Part shown: positions 55,175 to 64,000 of the stretch, in pieces
Layout of the letters: the number at the start of each line of letters is the position of its first letter
How positions within the stretch are numbered: the first letter of the stretch is position 1
From: Microbacterium neungamense
GTDB lineage: Bacteria > Actinomycetota > Actinomycetes > Actinomycetales > Microbacteriaceae
Direction: 5' to 3'
DNA length: 64,000 bases
Assembly: GCF_024971095.1 (NCBI RefSeq)
Contig: NZ_CP069717.1
Location: forward strand, 1-64,000
Program-made: the position numbers and the translations under genes
The notes under the pieces: generated by a model
Seen by the model: the letters and a program-made list of their open reading frames with translations, nothing else
Database searches by the model: none
Told to the model about the DNA's origin: nothing

Positions 55175-55936
55175 TCAGAGCTCGGCGACGAACCGGCGGA
55201 TGAGCTCGGCCGCCGCCCAGGAATCGCTGATCAGCGTGCCGTGCCCGTGGTCGGGGATCTCCTCGAAGCGGGCGCCGGGGATGTTGTCCACGATCTCCCG
55301 GCACCAGCTCATCGGCGCGAGCGGATCGCGCTGGCCGCGCAGCACGAGCACCGGATGCCGCACCCGGCCGTACGCCCGCTTCGCATCGTGCACGATGGTC
55401 GCGCGCATCTTGCGCAGCAGGTGCGGCCCGCCGCGCAGGTACTCCCGGGCGCCGCGCCAGAGCACCACGGGGCGCTCGTGCAGCAGGTCGAAGAGCAGGT
55501 AACCGGCCTGGGCGCGGATGCTGCGCGAGGCGCTGTTCACGGTCGGGCCGGCGAGCACGAGGCCGGAGACGACGTCCGGATGCCGGGCGGCCACCTCGGC
55601 CGCGATCTGCGCGCCCATGGAATGGCCGATGATCACGGCGTCCGTGATCCCGCGGTCGCGGAGGAAAGCCGCGACCAGGTCGGCGTGCCGCTCCATCGTC
55701 AGCGTCCGCTCCGGCTCGGGCGCCTCGCCGAACCCGGGCAGGTCGAGGCCGATGATCCGGCCGCTCAGCCGCGACACCAGGTCGATGTAGACGCTGCGGC
55801 CCATGCCGATGCCGTGCAGCAGCACGATCGGATGGTCGCCGACGCCGAAGTCCTCGGACACCAGGGTGGCCCCGCCGGATGTGAACTCCTCGATGACGGC
55901 GGGCGTGCCCTCGGGGGCGAGCAGACGTTCCGGCAT
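55175..55936 (-). CDS. Alpha/beta hydrolase
   Basis: 253-aa full-length hydrolase with cap: oxyanion HGIGMG, nucleophile Ser in IGHSMGAQIAAE, acid in LRGQRDPLAP, His in PDHGHGTLIS. Esterase, lipase or C-C-hydrolase-like; substrate unknown. Converges on mrpG. Its 9-bp spacing from the acylase gene upstream indicates a two-gene operon. In contrast to the hydrolase at 42.1 kb its cap is present. Confidence 0.9.
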   Translation of the reverse strand: MPERLLAPEGTPAVIEEFTSGGATLVSEDFGVGDHPIVLLHGIGMGRSVYIDLVSRLSGRIIGLDLPGFGEAPEPERTLTMERHADLVAAFLRDRGITDAVIIGHSMGAQIAAEVAARHPDVVSGLVLAGPTVNSASRSIRAQAGYLLFDLLHERPVVLWRGAREYLRGGPHLLRKMRATIVHDAKRAYGRVRHPVLVLRGQRDPLAPMSWCREIVDNIPGARFEEIPDHGHGTLISDSWAAAELIRRFVAEL

Positions 55937-55945
55937 CCTCCCAGG

Positions 55946-58591
55946 CTATCCGGCCGGCCGCAGCACCAGCGTGTCGACGGCCGCCCGCGTCACGGCTTTC
56001 GCGGTGAACGGCCACGGCCGCTGCACGCCCGCGGCCCAGTCCGCGGTCTGGTCGGTGTAGTGCTGGTGGAAGGCGTGGCCGGACTGGCCCGTCAGCTGGT
56101 TCCAGCTCGACGCGTCGAAGTTGGCGAGGTCGACGACCATGCGCATCGACGGCACCGTCTCGGTCGCGTACGACCCGCTGCCGAGCGACCATCCGGTGGC
56201 GTTCACGACCGACCCGCCGCCGCCGACCGGGAACGGGCCGCGGTTGAACAGCGCCTCGATCGGCGCGATGCCGGAGGAGCCGAGCGTCTCGCTGCGCAGC
56301 TGCAGGGCGTGCAGCGAGCCCCACCGCCACAGCCGCACGTCCTCGCCCTGCAGCTCGCGCAGCTGGCGGTAGGCGTCCTCGGCGGAGCGGGAGAGCATCT
56401 CCTCCATGCCGTCGACGTCGATCCGCTCGTTCGTCCACAGCGGGTGCGTGGGGTCGTCCAGCAGGGCGGCGACCACCGTGAACAGCCTGCCCTGGTCGTC
56501 GACCGGGAGCGGCACCTCGCGCTCGGTGAAGAGGTTGCGGGCCAGGTGCGCCCACAGGGCGTTCGCGTACGCGGCCGCGGGGGAGTCGGCGTCGTTCTGC
56601 GCGTCCCAAGTGCGCAGCAGATCCACGGCCGCCTTCGGGCCCTTGCCGGTGACGGTCACGCCCTCCATCGCCATCGCCAGGCGCTTGCCGATCCACATCT
56701 CTTCGTCGGCCTGGATGTCGCGCATGTCCTGCGCGGTCAGCGGGGCCGCCGCGGCGCGGCGCTCGAGGAGGTGCGCGATGCGGTTCGCGCGATAGCCGTG
56801 GTCCCAGTCCCGCGACAGGAAGTGCGCGTACTGGTCGTCGACGATGGCGTTGTTCGCCGTCACGATGTACCCGGATGCCGGGTTGTAGGACACCGGCAGC
56901 TCCTCGAACGGGATGAACCCGGTCCAGTCGTAGGCGCTGTCCCAGCCCGGCTGCGGCAGCCAGCCGTCCCCGGCCCCGCGCACCGGCAGCCGTCCCGGGG
57001 TCTGGTAGCCGATGTTGCCGTCGACATCGGCGTAGATCAGGTTCTGCGCCGGCACGTCGAAGAGCGCGGCGGCGCGGCGGAAGTCCTCGAAGTCCTGGGC
57101 GGTCGCCATCGCGAACACCGCGCTCGCCGTGGTGCCCGGGTCGAGGGCGGTCCAGCGCAGGCTGACCGCGTATTCCGCATCCGGCATGCCGTCGTCCGCG
57201 AGGGAGGTCGCGCCCGCGCTCCCGTCGGTGACGGCGGGACCGTCGGCGATCGCGGTCATGTCCGGTGTGAGGTCGGAGATGAGCGGCCCGTGCACCGTCC
57301 GGCGGATGGTCAGTTCGATGTCGTCGCCGCCGGCGACCTCGATCGTCTCGGTGGACACCTCGAGCGGGACGAGGGCGCCGTCGCGCCAGTAGCTGTCGCC
57401 CTGCACGCGCTCGATGTAGAGGTCGGTGACGTCGGTGGTCAGGTTGGTGAAGCCCCACGCGATCCGCTCGTTGTGCCCGATCACCACCCCCGGCAGCCCG
57501 GAGAAGGAGAATCCGCCGACGTCGAACGGGCACTGCGCGGTCACCGTCGCGCATTTCAGCTGCACCTGGTACCAGACCGAGGGCAGCGAGGCGCCCAGGT
57601 GCGGGTCGTTCGCGAGCAGCGGCTTCCCGCTCTCGGTGAGGTCGCCCGAGACCACCCAGGAGTTCGAGCCGATCCCCTCGCCGGGGGAGCCGAGGAGCAG
57701 GCTCGCCGCCTCGATCACATCCGATGCCTGCTGCCACTCCACGGTCATCAGGGCGTCGGATGCCTGGCTCTCGCCGGTCGTGGCCGCCGCGGGCGCGGCA
57801 TCCGTCCCGCTCGCGGGGAGGCTCGAGATCTTCGGCACGATCACGGGGTTGTCGGCGAACGGATACCCGGGGTACATCGTTTCGAGCTGCGCGTTCACGG
57901 CGGCCGGGTCGCCGGTCTGCTGCTGCAGGTCGGCGGCGAGCAGGGCGCGGGCGGTCTCGTCCTCGATGTTCGTCCGCAGGTCCCAGGCCATCGCCTTCAG
58001 CCAGGCCACGGAGTCCGCCGGCTCCCACGGCTCCGGCTCGTACTCCGGATTCTGGATGCCGAGAACGGCATACTCCAGCGACAGGTCCGCGCCGGAGCGC
58101 GAGGAGAGGTACGCGTTCACCCCGTCGGCGTACGCCTGGTAGTACCCGCGCGTGGTGTCGTCGAGGGCCTCCACCTCCTGCTCGGCGACGGCGCGCCAGC
58201 CGAGGGTGCGGAGGAAGGCATCCGTCGCCGCCTGCGACGCGCCGAACATCTCGGCCACCCGCCCGGCGGTGACGTGCCGGCGGAAGTCCATCTCGAAGAA
58301 GCGGTCCTGCGCGTGCGTGAACCCCTGCGCGAAGAAGAGGTCGTGCGTGGACTCGGCGGTGATCGTGGGGATGCCGAGATCGTCGCGCTGCACGGAGACG
58401 GTGCCGTCCAGGCCGTCGAGCGTCAGTTCGCCGGCGGTCTGCGGGAAGGAGCGGTGGATGGTCCAGGTGACGGTGAAGGCCGCGGCGACGGCCATGACGA
58501 CGACGAGCGCGATCACGAGGAACACGATCCGTCCGATGCGGGCCCTGAGCGGGTGGCGGGGAACGGCGGATGCCGCGGGTTCGGTCGTCAT
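55946..58591 (-). CDS. Penicillin acylase family protein (Ntn hydrolase)
   Basis: 881-aa exported enzyme that hydrolyses amide bonds (penicillin G, acyl-homoserine lactones or related). N-terminal membrane/signal helix (about 19-42), alpha chain with GLDGTVSVQRDDLGIPTITA and DLFFAQGFTHAQDRFFEMDF, spacer, then autocatalytic Ser in GEGIGSNSWVVSG that becomes the beta-chain nucleophile; later FGTVGRDGNIGY-like YADVDGNIGYQTPGRLP and NNAIVDDQY. ATG 58591 (MTTEPAASAV) is chosen over 58657 because it fits the signal peptide. Confidence 0.93.
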   Translation of the reverse strand: MTTEPAASAVPRHPLRARIGRIVFLVIALVVVMAVAAAFTVTWTIHRSFPQTAGELTLDGLDGTVSVQRDDLGIPTITAESTHDLFFAQGFTHAQDRFFEMDFRRHVTAGRVAEMFGASQAATDAFLRTLGWRAVAEQEVEALDDTTRGYYQAYADGVNAYLSSRSGADLSLEYAVLGIQNPEYEPEPWEPADSVAWLKAMAWDLRTNIEDETARALLAADLQQQTGDPAAVNAQLETMYPGYPFADNPVIVPKISSLPASGTDAAPAAATTGESQASDALMTVEWQQASDVIEAASLLLGSPGEGIGSNSWVVSGDLTESGKPLLANDPHLGASLPSVWYQVQLKCATVTAQCPFDVGGFSFSGLPGVVIGHNERIAWGFTNLTTDVTDLYIERVQGDSYWRDGALVPLEVSTETIEVAGGDDIELTIRRTVHGPLISDLTPDMTAIADGPAVTDGSAGATSLADDGMPDAEYAVSLRWTALDPGTTASAVFAMATAQDFEDFRRAAALFDVPAQNLIYADVDGNIGYQTPGRLPVRGAGDGWLPQPGWDSAYDWTGFIPFEELPVSYNPASGYIVTANNAIVDDQYAHFLSRDWDHGYRANRIAHLLERRAAAAPLTAQDMRDIQADEEMWIGKRLAMAMEGVTVTGKGPKAAVDLLRTWDAQNDADSPAAAYANALWAHLARNLFTEREVPLPVDDQGRLFTVVAALLDDPTHPLWTNERIDVDGMEEMLSRSAEDAYRQLRELQGEDVRLWRWGSLHALQLRSETLGSSGIAPIEALFNRGPFPVGGGGSVVNATGWSLGSGSYATETVPSMRMVVDLANFDASSWNQLTGQSGHAFHQHYTDQTADWAAGVQRPWPFTAKAVTRAAVDTLVLRPAG

Positions 58592-58727
58592 GGACGGACA
58601 CCTCCGGGTCGGGCGGTGGGACTCCGTCTCACGGAGTCCGGGTGCGCGTGTCGGCACGCGCGTGCCCTGGCATCCTATGCCACTCGCTCCTGTCGTACTC
58701 CGTCGCGTGCGCTCCGTGGGTGCCAGG

Positions 58728-60566
58728 TCACCCGATCAGGCTCGGCTGCAGGTCCCGCAGGGTGCGCCGGTGCGTCATCCGGGTGACGCCGATCGCGGCG
58801 ATCACGAGGGCGCCGACGAGCCAGACGCCGAGCACCCCGAGATCCCAGAGCGCGCGGTGCAGATCGCCGCCGTACATCAGCTGACGCATGGCGTCGACGA
58901 CGTATCCCATCGGCAGCACGTGGTGCAGGGTGGACAGCGGCGCCGGCAGCGTCTGCCAGGGGAACGTGCCGCCGGCGGTGACGAGTTGCAGCACCATGAG
59001 CACCAGGCCCATGAACTGGCCGACCGAGCCGAGCCAGACGTTGAGGGCGAGGATGATCGCGGCGTAGGTGGCGGATGCCATCACCATGACCCCGAGCGAG
59101 CCGCCGGGGTGCTGGAAGTCGAAGCCGAGGGCGAAGCCGAGCACCGCGAGCAGGCCGACCATCTGCAGCGCGCCGAGCCCGGCGGGGGTGAGCCAGCCGG
59201 CGAGCGTGATCCGTACGGGGGAGTGCAGGGCGGTGACGGCGCGACGCGAGATCGGCTTGACGATGAGGAACAGCGCGTAGATGCCGATCCAGCCGGCGAG
59301 GGCCGCGAAGAACGGGGCCAGGCCCTGGCCGTAGTCCTTCGCGGCGGCGACCTTGTCGCTCGAGACCGACACCGGATCGGCGATCGTGTCGGCCTGGGCG
59401 GCGCGCAGCTCGGGGGTGGAGGCCGGGATCGCGTCGACGCCCTGGGCGAGGCCGTCGCGGAGCGTGCCGATGCCCTCGCCCAGTGTGTCCAGGCCGTCGC
59501 GCAGGGTGCCGGCCCCGTCGCGAGCGGATGCCGCGCCGTCGGCGGCGCTGCGGGCGCCGTCCGCGAGCTGCCGGGCGCCGTCCGCGACGGAGCGGGCGCC
59601 CTCGGCGAGCCGTTCGACCTTGCCGGCCGCCTCCTGTGCGGCGGTGTTCCCCTCGCGGAGCCGGTCGGCCACCGGGTCGAGCCGACTCAGCACGGTGTCG
59701 ATCTGCTCCGGGGTCAGGCCCTGCTCGGCCATCGCCTGCGCGAGATCCCCACGCGCGGTGGGCAGGGCGTCGGTCGCCTGCTGCGCGAGCGAGGCGGCTC
59801 GGCCCGCGGCATCCGCGAGCTGGGCGTTGCCGTCGCGCACCTGCGCGGCACCGTCGGCCAGCCGCTGGGCGCCGTCCGCCAGGGTGCCGGTGCCGTCGGC
59901 GAGAGTGGCGAGCCCGGATGCCAGGGTCGCGGAGCCGTCGTGCGCGGTGCCGGCACCGTCGAACAGCTGCGTGGCGCCGTCGGCGGCCTCGGACAGCTTG
60001 CCGCGGACGTCGCTGAGGCCGGTGAGCAGGCGCTCCGCGGCCTCGGAGCCGACCATCTCGGCGACCGACCGGCGGATGCGTTCGACCGTCTGGCTGCCGA
60101 TGGTCGAGGCGAGGTAGTTGTTGGCGTCGTTGGTCTCGAGCTCGATCAGCGCCTGGTGCGGCTGATCGCCCCCGGCGGAGGCGAGCGCTGCGGAGAAGTC
60201 GGCGGGGAGGGTGACGGTGAAGTCGACGGTGCCGTCTTTGAGCGCCCGCTCGGCCTCGGCCGCCGTCATCACGCGCCAGTCGAACGCGCCGTCCTCGAGG
60301 AGGTTGTCGGCGACCTTCTGCCCGTAGTTCTCGGGGGCGGATGCCTCGGCCCCGGACCCTGAGCCCGTCGAAGGGTCGGTTCCGGCATCCTCCACGACGA
60401 GTGCGACCGGCACGTCGGGGAACCGGCCGTACGGGTCCTGGTTCGCCCAGAGGTAGAGGCCGCCGTAGAGGATGGGCACGCACATCAGCGCCACCAGGGC
60501 GATCGCCGCCATCGGACTGGCGGTCAGCCGCCGCAGCTCCGCCGCGATCATGGACGGCACCTTCAT
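58728..60566 (-). CDS. YhgE/Pip-family membrane protein (ABC-2-like)
   Basis: 612 aa. One N-terminal helix (about 18-38), a large external part with heptad-like repeats LADGAxxLADGA (about 190-360) typical of the YhgE/Pip (phage infection protein-like) family, and five C-terminal ABC-2-type helices (about 400-600). Likely exports a lipid or envelope component or forms part of one. Residues 63-77 (TDPSTGSGSGAEASA) come from the palindromic repeat. AGGAGGAGCG lies right before the ATG, whose first bases overlap the stop of the ABC-like gene. Confidence 0.9.
   Translation of the reverse strand: MKVPSMIAAELRRLTASPMAAIALVALMCVPILYGGLYLWANQDPYGRFPDVPVALVVEDAGTDPSTGSGSGAEASAPENYGQKVADNLLEDGAFDWRVMTAAEAERALKDGTVDFTVTLPADFSAALASAGGDQPHQALIELETNDANNYLASTIGSQTVERIRRSVAEMVGSEAAERLLTGLSDVRGKLSEAADGATQLFDGAGTAHDGSATLASGLATLADGTGTLADGAQRLADGAAQVRDGNAQLADAAGRAASLAQQATDALPTARGDLAQAMAEQGLTPEQIDTVLSRLDPVADRLREGNTAAQEAAGKVERLAEGARSVADGARQLADGARSAADGAASARDGAGTLRDGLDTLGEGIGTLRDGLAQGVDAIPASTPELRAAQADTIADPVSVSSDKVAAAKDYGQGLAPFFAALAGWIGIYALFLIVKPISRRAVTALHSPVRITLAGWLTPAGLGALQMVGLLAVLGFALGFDFQHPGGSLGVMVMASATYAAIILALNVWLGSVGQFMGLVLMVLQLVTAGGTFPWQTLPAPLSTLHHVLPMGYVVDAMRQLMYGGDLHRALWDLGVLGVWLVGALVIAAIGVTRMTHRRTLRDLQPSLIG
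60354..60377. repeat. Palindromic repeat inside the YhgE gene
   Basis: GGACCCTGAGCCCGTCGAAG followed by GGTC: a full copy lacking the last base, read in frame as DPSTGSGSG on the minus strand, the same peptide as in pknB. Confidence 0.93.
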
Positions 60567-61471
60567 CGCTCCTCCTCCTCCTCCGTTCCGGTCGTCCCTT
60601 CCTCCCGACCCGCGGAACGCGTTTCGTCTCGCTCGCCTTCGGCGTGCTCGCTCAACGACCGGGAGGTGGGGGGCCCGTCGAGGTCGAGTGGAGCGCCGGA
60701 TGCCTCCGCGCGAGCTGGCATCGGGTCTGGCGGGAGCACGCCGAAGGCGTGCGGGGGCATGTCTCGCGCGGAGGCATCCGACGCGGAGCGGGAGTCTGCC
60801 GCGGAACGCGTTTCGTCTCGCTCGCCTTCGGCGTGCTCGCTCAACGACCGAGAGGGTTCGTGCTCGCTCGACGACCGGGAAGGGAACGAGGCGAGGACAG
60901 CCGCGGCGACGCCGCCGACGATCACCAGGACGGCGTAGCCACGCTCGGCGAATTCGGCGGAGATGCGCCACCAGCCGTCGGGGCGCCCGCCGTGCCGGTC
61001 GGGGGAGACGAGCACCAGCCCCTCCACGCCCTCCCGCAGCACCGCGAGCTCGCACAGGATCCGCACCCGCGCGGCCGGATCGACGGTGCCGATCGGGGCG
61101 TCGGCGAGGTCCGGGAAGCCGAGGTTCTCCAGCCAGCGCCGCGCGTGCACCGGGGTGGCCGCACGGCCGGCGAACATGAGCTCCTCGCCGACGACGGCGG
61201 CGACGGTCACGTCCGGATGCGGATCGCTGACGTCGGGGGCGTCGACGAGCGCCACCCGGTGCCGCAGCGCCGCGGCATCCGCATCGTCGTCGATCGTCAC
61301 ACGACCGGTGGATGGCCTCATCCGCCCGGAGGCGATGAGGCCGAGCACTGTCGGGCGCTGCTCGGTCTCGGCGAGCACGAAGCGGGCCTCACCGGTCTCG
61401 TAGCTCAGCGACATCTCCGGCAGGGCCTGGCCGCGGCGTCCCTTCGAAACGCGGTCGAGCACGATCCTCAT
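60563..61471 (-). CDS. Degenerate ABC ATPase-like protein with repeat-derived C-terminus
   Basis: 302 aa. The first ~190 residues follow the outline of an ABC ATP-binding domain (MRIVLDRVSKGRRGQALPEM, LGLIASGRMRPSTGRVTIDD, ARVRILCELAVLREGVEGLV, SPDRHGG) but the Walker A loop is replaced by LAETEQRPTVLG and no ABC signature or Walker B acid is present, so ATP hydrolysis is doubtful. A hydrophobic stretch (YAVLVIVGGVAAAVLASF) follows, and residues ~207-302 are translated from two 52-bp repeats, giving RSLSEHAEGERDETRSA twice. Placed between tetR and the YhgE gene with 4-nt overlaps on both sides, so it is expressed with them. Confidence 0.75.
   Translation of the reverse strand: MRIVLDRVSKGRRGQALPEMSLSYETGEARFVLAETEQRPTVLGLIASGRMRPSTGRVTIDDDADAAALRHRVALVDAPDVSDPHPDVTVAAVVGEELMFAGRAATPVHARRWLENLGFPDLADAPIGTVDPAARVRILCELAVLREGVEGLVLVSPDRHGGRPDGWWRISAEFAERGYAVLVIVGGVAAAVLASFPSRSSSEHEPSRSLSEHAEGERDETRSAADSRSASDASARDMPPHAFGVLPPDPMPARAEASGAPLDLDGPPTSRSLSEHAEGERDETRSAGREEGTTGTEEEEER
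60610..60850. repeat. Two identical 52-bp direct repeats
   Basis: Copies at 60610-60661 and 60799-60850, starting CCGCGGAACGCGTTTCGTCT and ending GCTCGCTCAACGACCG; a partial third end at about 60870-60890 and an internal CACGCCGAAGGCGTGC palindrome (60735-60750). They code the end of the ABC-like protein. Confidence 0.93.
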
Positions 61472-62094
61472 GCGTCCTCCTCGGCCGGGTCGAGCAGGTC
61501 GGGGTGGGCGCGCAGCACGGCATCCGCCTCCCGCCAGGAGAGGCCGGCGACGCTGAGCAGGGTGCGCACGACGAGATCGGCGGCGGCCGGGGACGAGGCA
61601 TCCGTGCGCGCCACGACCGTGCGCGCGATCTCCTCGATGAGCCGGGCGAGCGTGGGCGCCGCGAGGTCGGTGCGGAAGGTGCCGTCCTCCTGCCCGCGGC
61701 GCACGAGATCGGCGACCGCGCGGCGCAGCGGGGCCAGGGCCTGCGCGGTCTGGGCGACGTGCGCGTCGTCCAGGGCCAACGCCGCCGCGACCTGCACGTG
61801 CGCCGCCTCGCGCCAGAGCCGTGCAGCCAGGCGGGCGAGAGCGAGCCGGGCATCCGTGTCGGTGACGGATGCCGCGATGGCGTTGAACCGCTGCGCGCCC
61901 GAGGCGATCAGCTCGCGGATCAGGGTGTCGCGGTCGACGAAGTGCCCGTAGAGCGTGCGCCGGGACAGTCCGGCCCTGCGCGCGATCGCATCGATCGACG
62001 CGTGCGGGTCGCTCGCGAGTGCGTGGCGGGCCGCGTTCAGGATGCCGGCGCGGTTGGCGCGGGCGTCGCTGCGGGGCGGGCGGGCGGGGGTCAT
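61468..62094 (-). CDS. TetR-family regulator of the YhgE locus
   Basis: 208 aa. N-terminal HTH (GILNAARHALASDPHASIDA, IARRAGLSRRTLYGHF) and a helical ligand domain. First gene of tetR-ABC-like-yhgE, overlapping the next by 4 nt. Promoter: -35 TTGCAC and -10 TACACT (complement of 62101-62106) with an 18-bp gap; GGAGGC also precedes the ATG. A perfect inverted repeat over the -35 and spacer indicates autorepression. Confidence 0.93.
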   Translation of the reverse strand: MTPARPPRSDARANRAGILNAARHALASDPHASIDAIARRAGLSRRTLYGHFVDRDTLIRELIASGAQRFNAIAASVTDTDARLALARLAARLWREAAHVQVAAALALDDAHVAQTAQALAPLRRAVADLVRRGQEDGTFRTDLAAPTLARLIEEIARTVVARTDASSPAAADLVVRTLLSVAGLSWREADAVLRAHPDLLDPAEEDA

Positions 62095-62109
62095 GCCTCC
62101 AGTGTACGT

Positions 62110-62133
62110 AACTTGCACATGACCGTGCAAGTT
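62110..62133. promoter_or_regulatory. TetR operator over the promoter
   Basis: AACTTGCAC (62110-62118), ATGACC, GTGCAAGTT (62125-62133): perfect 9-bp arms covering the -35 and spacer of the tetR promoter. Confidence 0.88.
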
Positions 62134-62167
62134 AGTGCCCCGGGCATCCGTTCCACGGATACGAAAC

Positions 62168-62234
62168 GGGGGTCGACACGCCAGATGTCGGACCGAACCG
62201 TGGGAACGGTCCGACATCTGGCGTGTCGACCCCC
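62168..62234. repeat. Perfect 28-bp inverted repeat downstream of argG
   Basis: Arms 62168-62195 and 62207-62234 match without mismatch (GGGGGTCGACACGCCAGATG ...), loop 11 nt. It starts 24 bp after the argG stop on the minus strand and could act as its terminator, though no U-tract follows. Confidence 0.92.
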
Positions 62235-62257
62235 GAAGTGCAGCGGAGGACGCCGGA

Positions 62258-63754
<1,497 letters not shown>

Positions 63755-64000
63755 TCAATCCGGCCAGGCCCGCAGCTCGGCCGTGAGCCGGTCGAGGTAT
63801 TCCGCGGGCCCGGCCTCGGCGAACCAGAGCCACAGCTCGGCGGCGTGGATCGGATACCAGGCGCGCACCGCGGCCGGCTCGGCGCCGTACGCGTCGATGA
63901 GGGCGGCGGCCGAGTGCGGGTCCTTCCGGCCGGCGGCCCAGGCGGCGCGCGCGAGCTCGCGGAGCGGATCGCCGACGTGTGCGGACTCCCAGTCCAGCCG
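63755..64000 (-). CDS. Aminoglycoside phosphotransferase-like protein (3' part)
   Basis: Cut by the window edge: only the last 81 residues are visible. Begins RLDWESAHVGDPLRELARAA, matching the IDWE metal-binding (DFG-like) motif of APH/choline-kinase-type phosphotransferases, then a helical tail ending LRAWPD. Actual substrate unknown; many such proteins do not act on antibiotics. 51 bp from the argG start. Confidence 0.75.
   Translation of the reverse strand, partial: RLDWESAHVGDPLRELARAAWAAGRKDPHSAAALIDAYGAEPAAVRAWYPIHAAELWLWFAEAGPAEYLDRLTAELRAWPD

Noticed and set aside
54753..58601. 1282-residue open frame on the minus strand
   Set aside because: Arg-rich shadow of the hydrolase and acylase genes in another frame, typical of very high G+C DNA.
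55241..58786. 1181-residue open frame on the plus strand
   Set aside because: Antisense shadow of the penicillin acylase gene; composition dominated by Arg/Val/Ala/His without domains.

Overview
This is a high-G+C actinobacterial chromosome segment that opens at the first base of dnaA, so it starts at the replication origin. The gene order (dnaA, dnaN, recF, dciA, gyrB, gyrA, DUF3566, tRNA-Ile/tRNA-Ala, then cyclophilin, rhomboid, crgA, sortase E, pknB, pknA-like kinase, pbpA, rodA/ftsW, pstP, fhaB, fhaA, tRNA-Leu), the mismatch endonuclease NucS, a DUF7882 protein and the DUF2520-panC-panD-panB operon point to the family Microbacteriaceae, most likely Microbacterium or a close relative. The genus call is inference from gene content and style; no database was searched.

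Layout: 1-10.1 kb holds replication initiation, the origin and DNA gyrase. 10.3-12 kb holds a two-component locus damaged by a deletion (kinase stub fused to a headless response regulator) plus a DUF4097 protein. 12-15.3 kb has two tRNAs and pantothenate synthesis. 15.4-22.8 kb is a mixed set of small metabolic and regulatory genes, including an intact NarL-type two-component pair. 23-35.4 kb is the conserved cell-envelope and division block: Ser/Thr kinases, their phosphatase and FHA partners act with PbpA and RodA/FtsW to control peptidoglycan synthesis. 35.7-41.4 kb is the most accessory stretch: tRNA-Leu, a frameshifted GCS2-type ligase, CsbD, a lower-G+C DUF262/HNH protein of the GmrSD type and an intact IS5-family (IS427-like) element. 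41.5-48.4 kb has two regulator/target pairs (TetR/hydrolase, LacI/MFS), NucS, and a frameshifted membrane protein. 48.7-55.2 kb is a complete six-gene Mrp Na+/H+ antiporter operon (A and B fused). 55.2-64 kb has a hydrolase, a penicillin acylase, a TetR-controlled YhgE/Pip export locus, argG, and the 3' end of a phosphotransferase-like gene.

The most unusual signal is a dispersed palindromic repeat (arms GGACCCT/AGGGTCC or GGACGCT/AGCGTCC around a GAGCCTGTCGA-type centre). It occurs between genes and also inside five reading frames (gyrB, pknB, mrpA, mrpC and the YhgE gene), where it is always in frame and reads as Asp-(Pro/Ala)-Ser-Thr-Gly-Ser followed by Gly/Ser/Ala-rich linker. In pknB it has expanded into a 21-bp tandem array inside the kinase domain. 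A second, 52-bp repeat family supplies the C-terminal third of the degenerate ABC-like protein at 60.6-61.5 kb.

A second general feature is leaderless expression: at least 13 genes have a good -10 hexamer exactly 6 or 7 nt before the start codon, which also helped fix several starts. Perfect operator palindromes lie beside the LacI gene and both TetR genes. Several genes look recently damaged or remodelled (kinase/regulator fusion, AraC sensor domain without HTH, cap-less hydrolase, two homopolymer frameshifts). The homopolymer cases could be sequencing errors.
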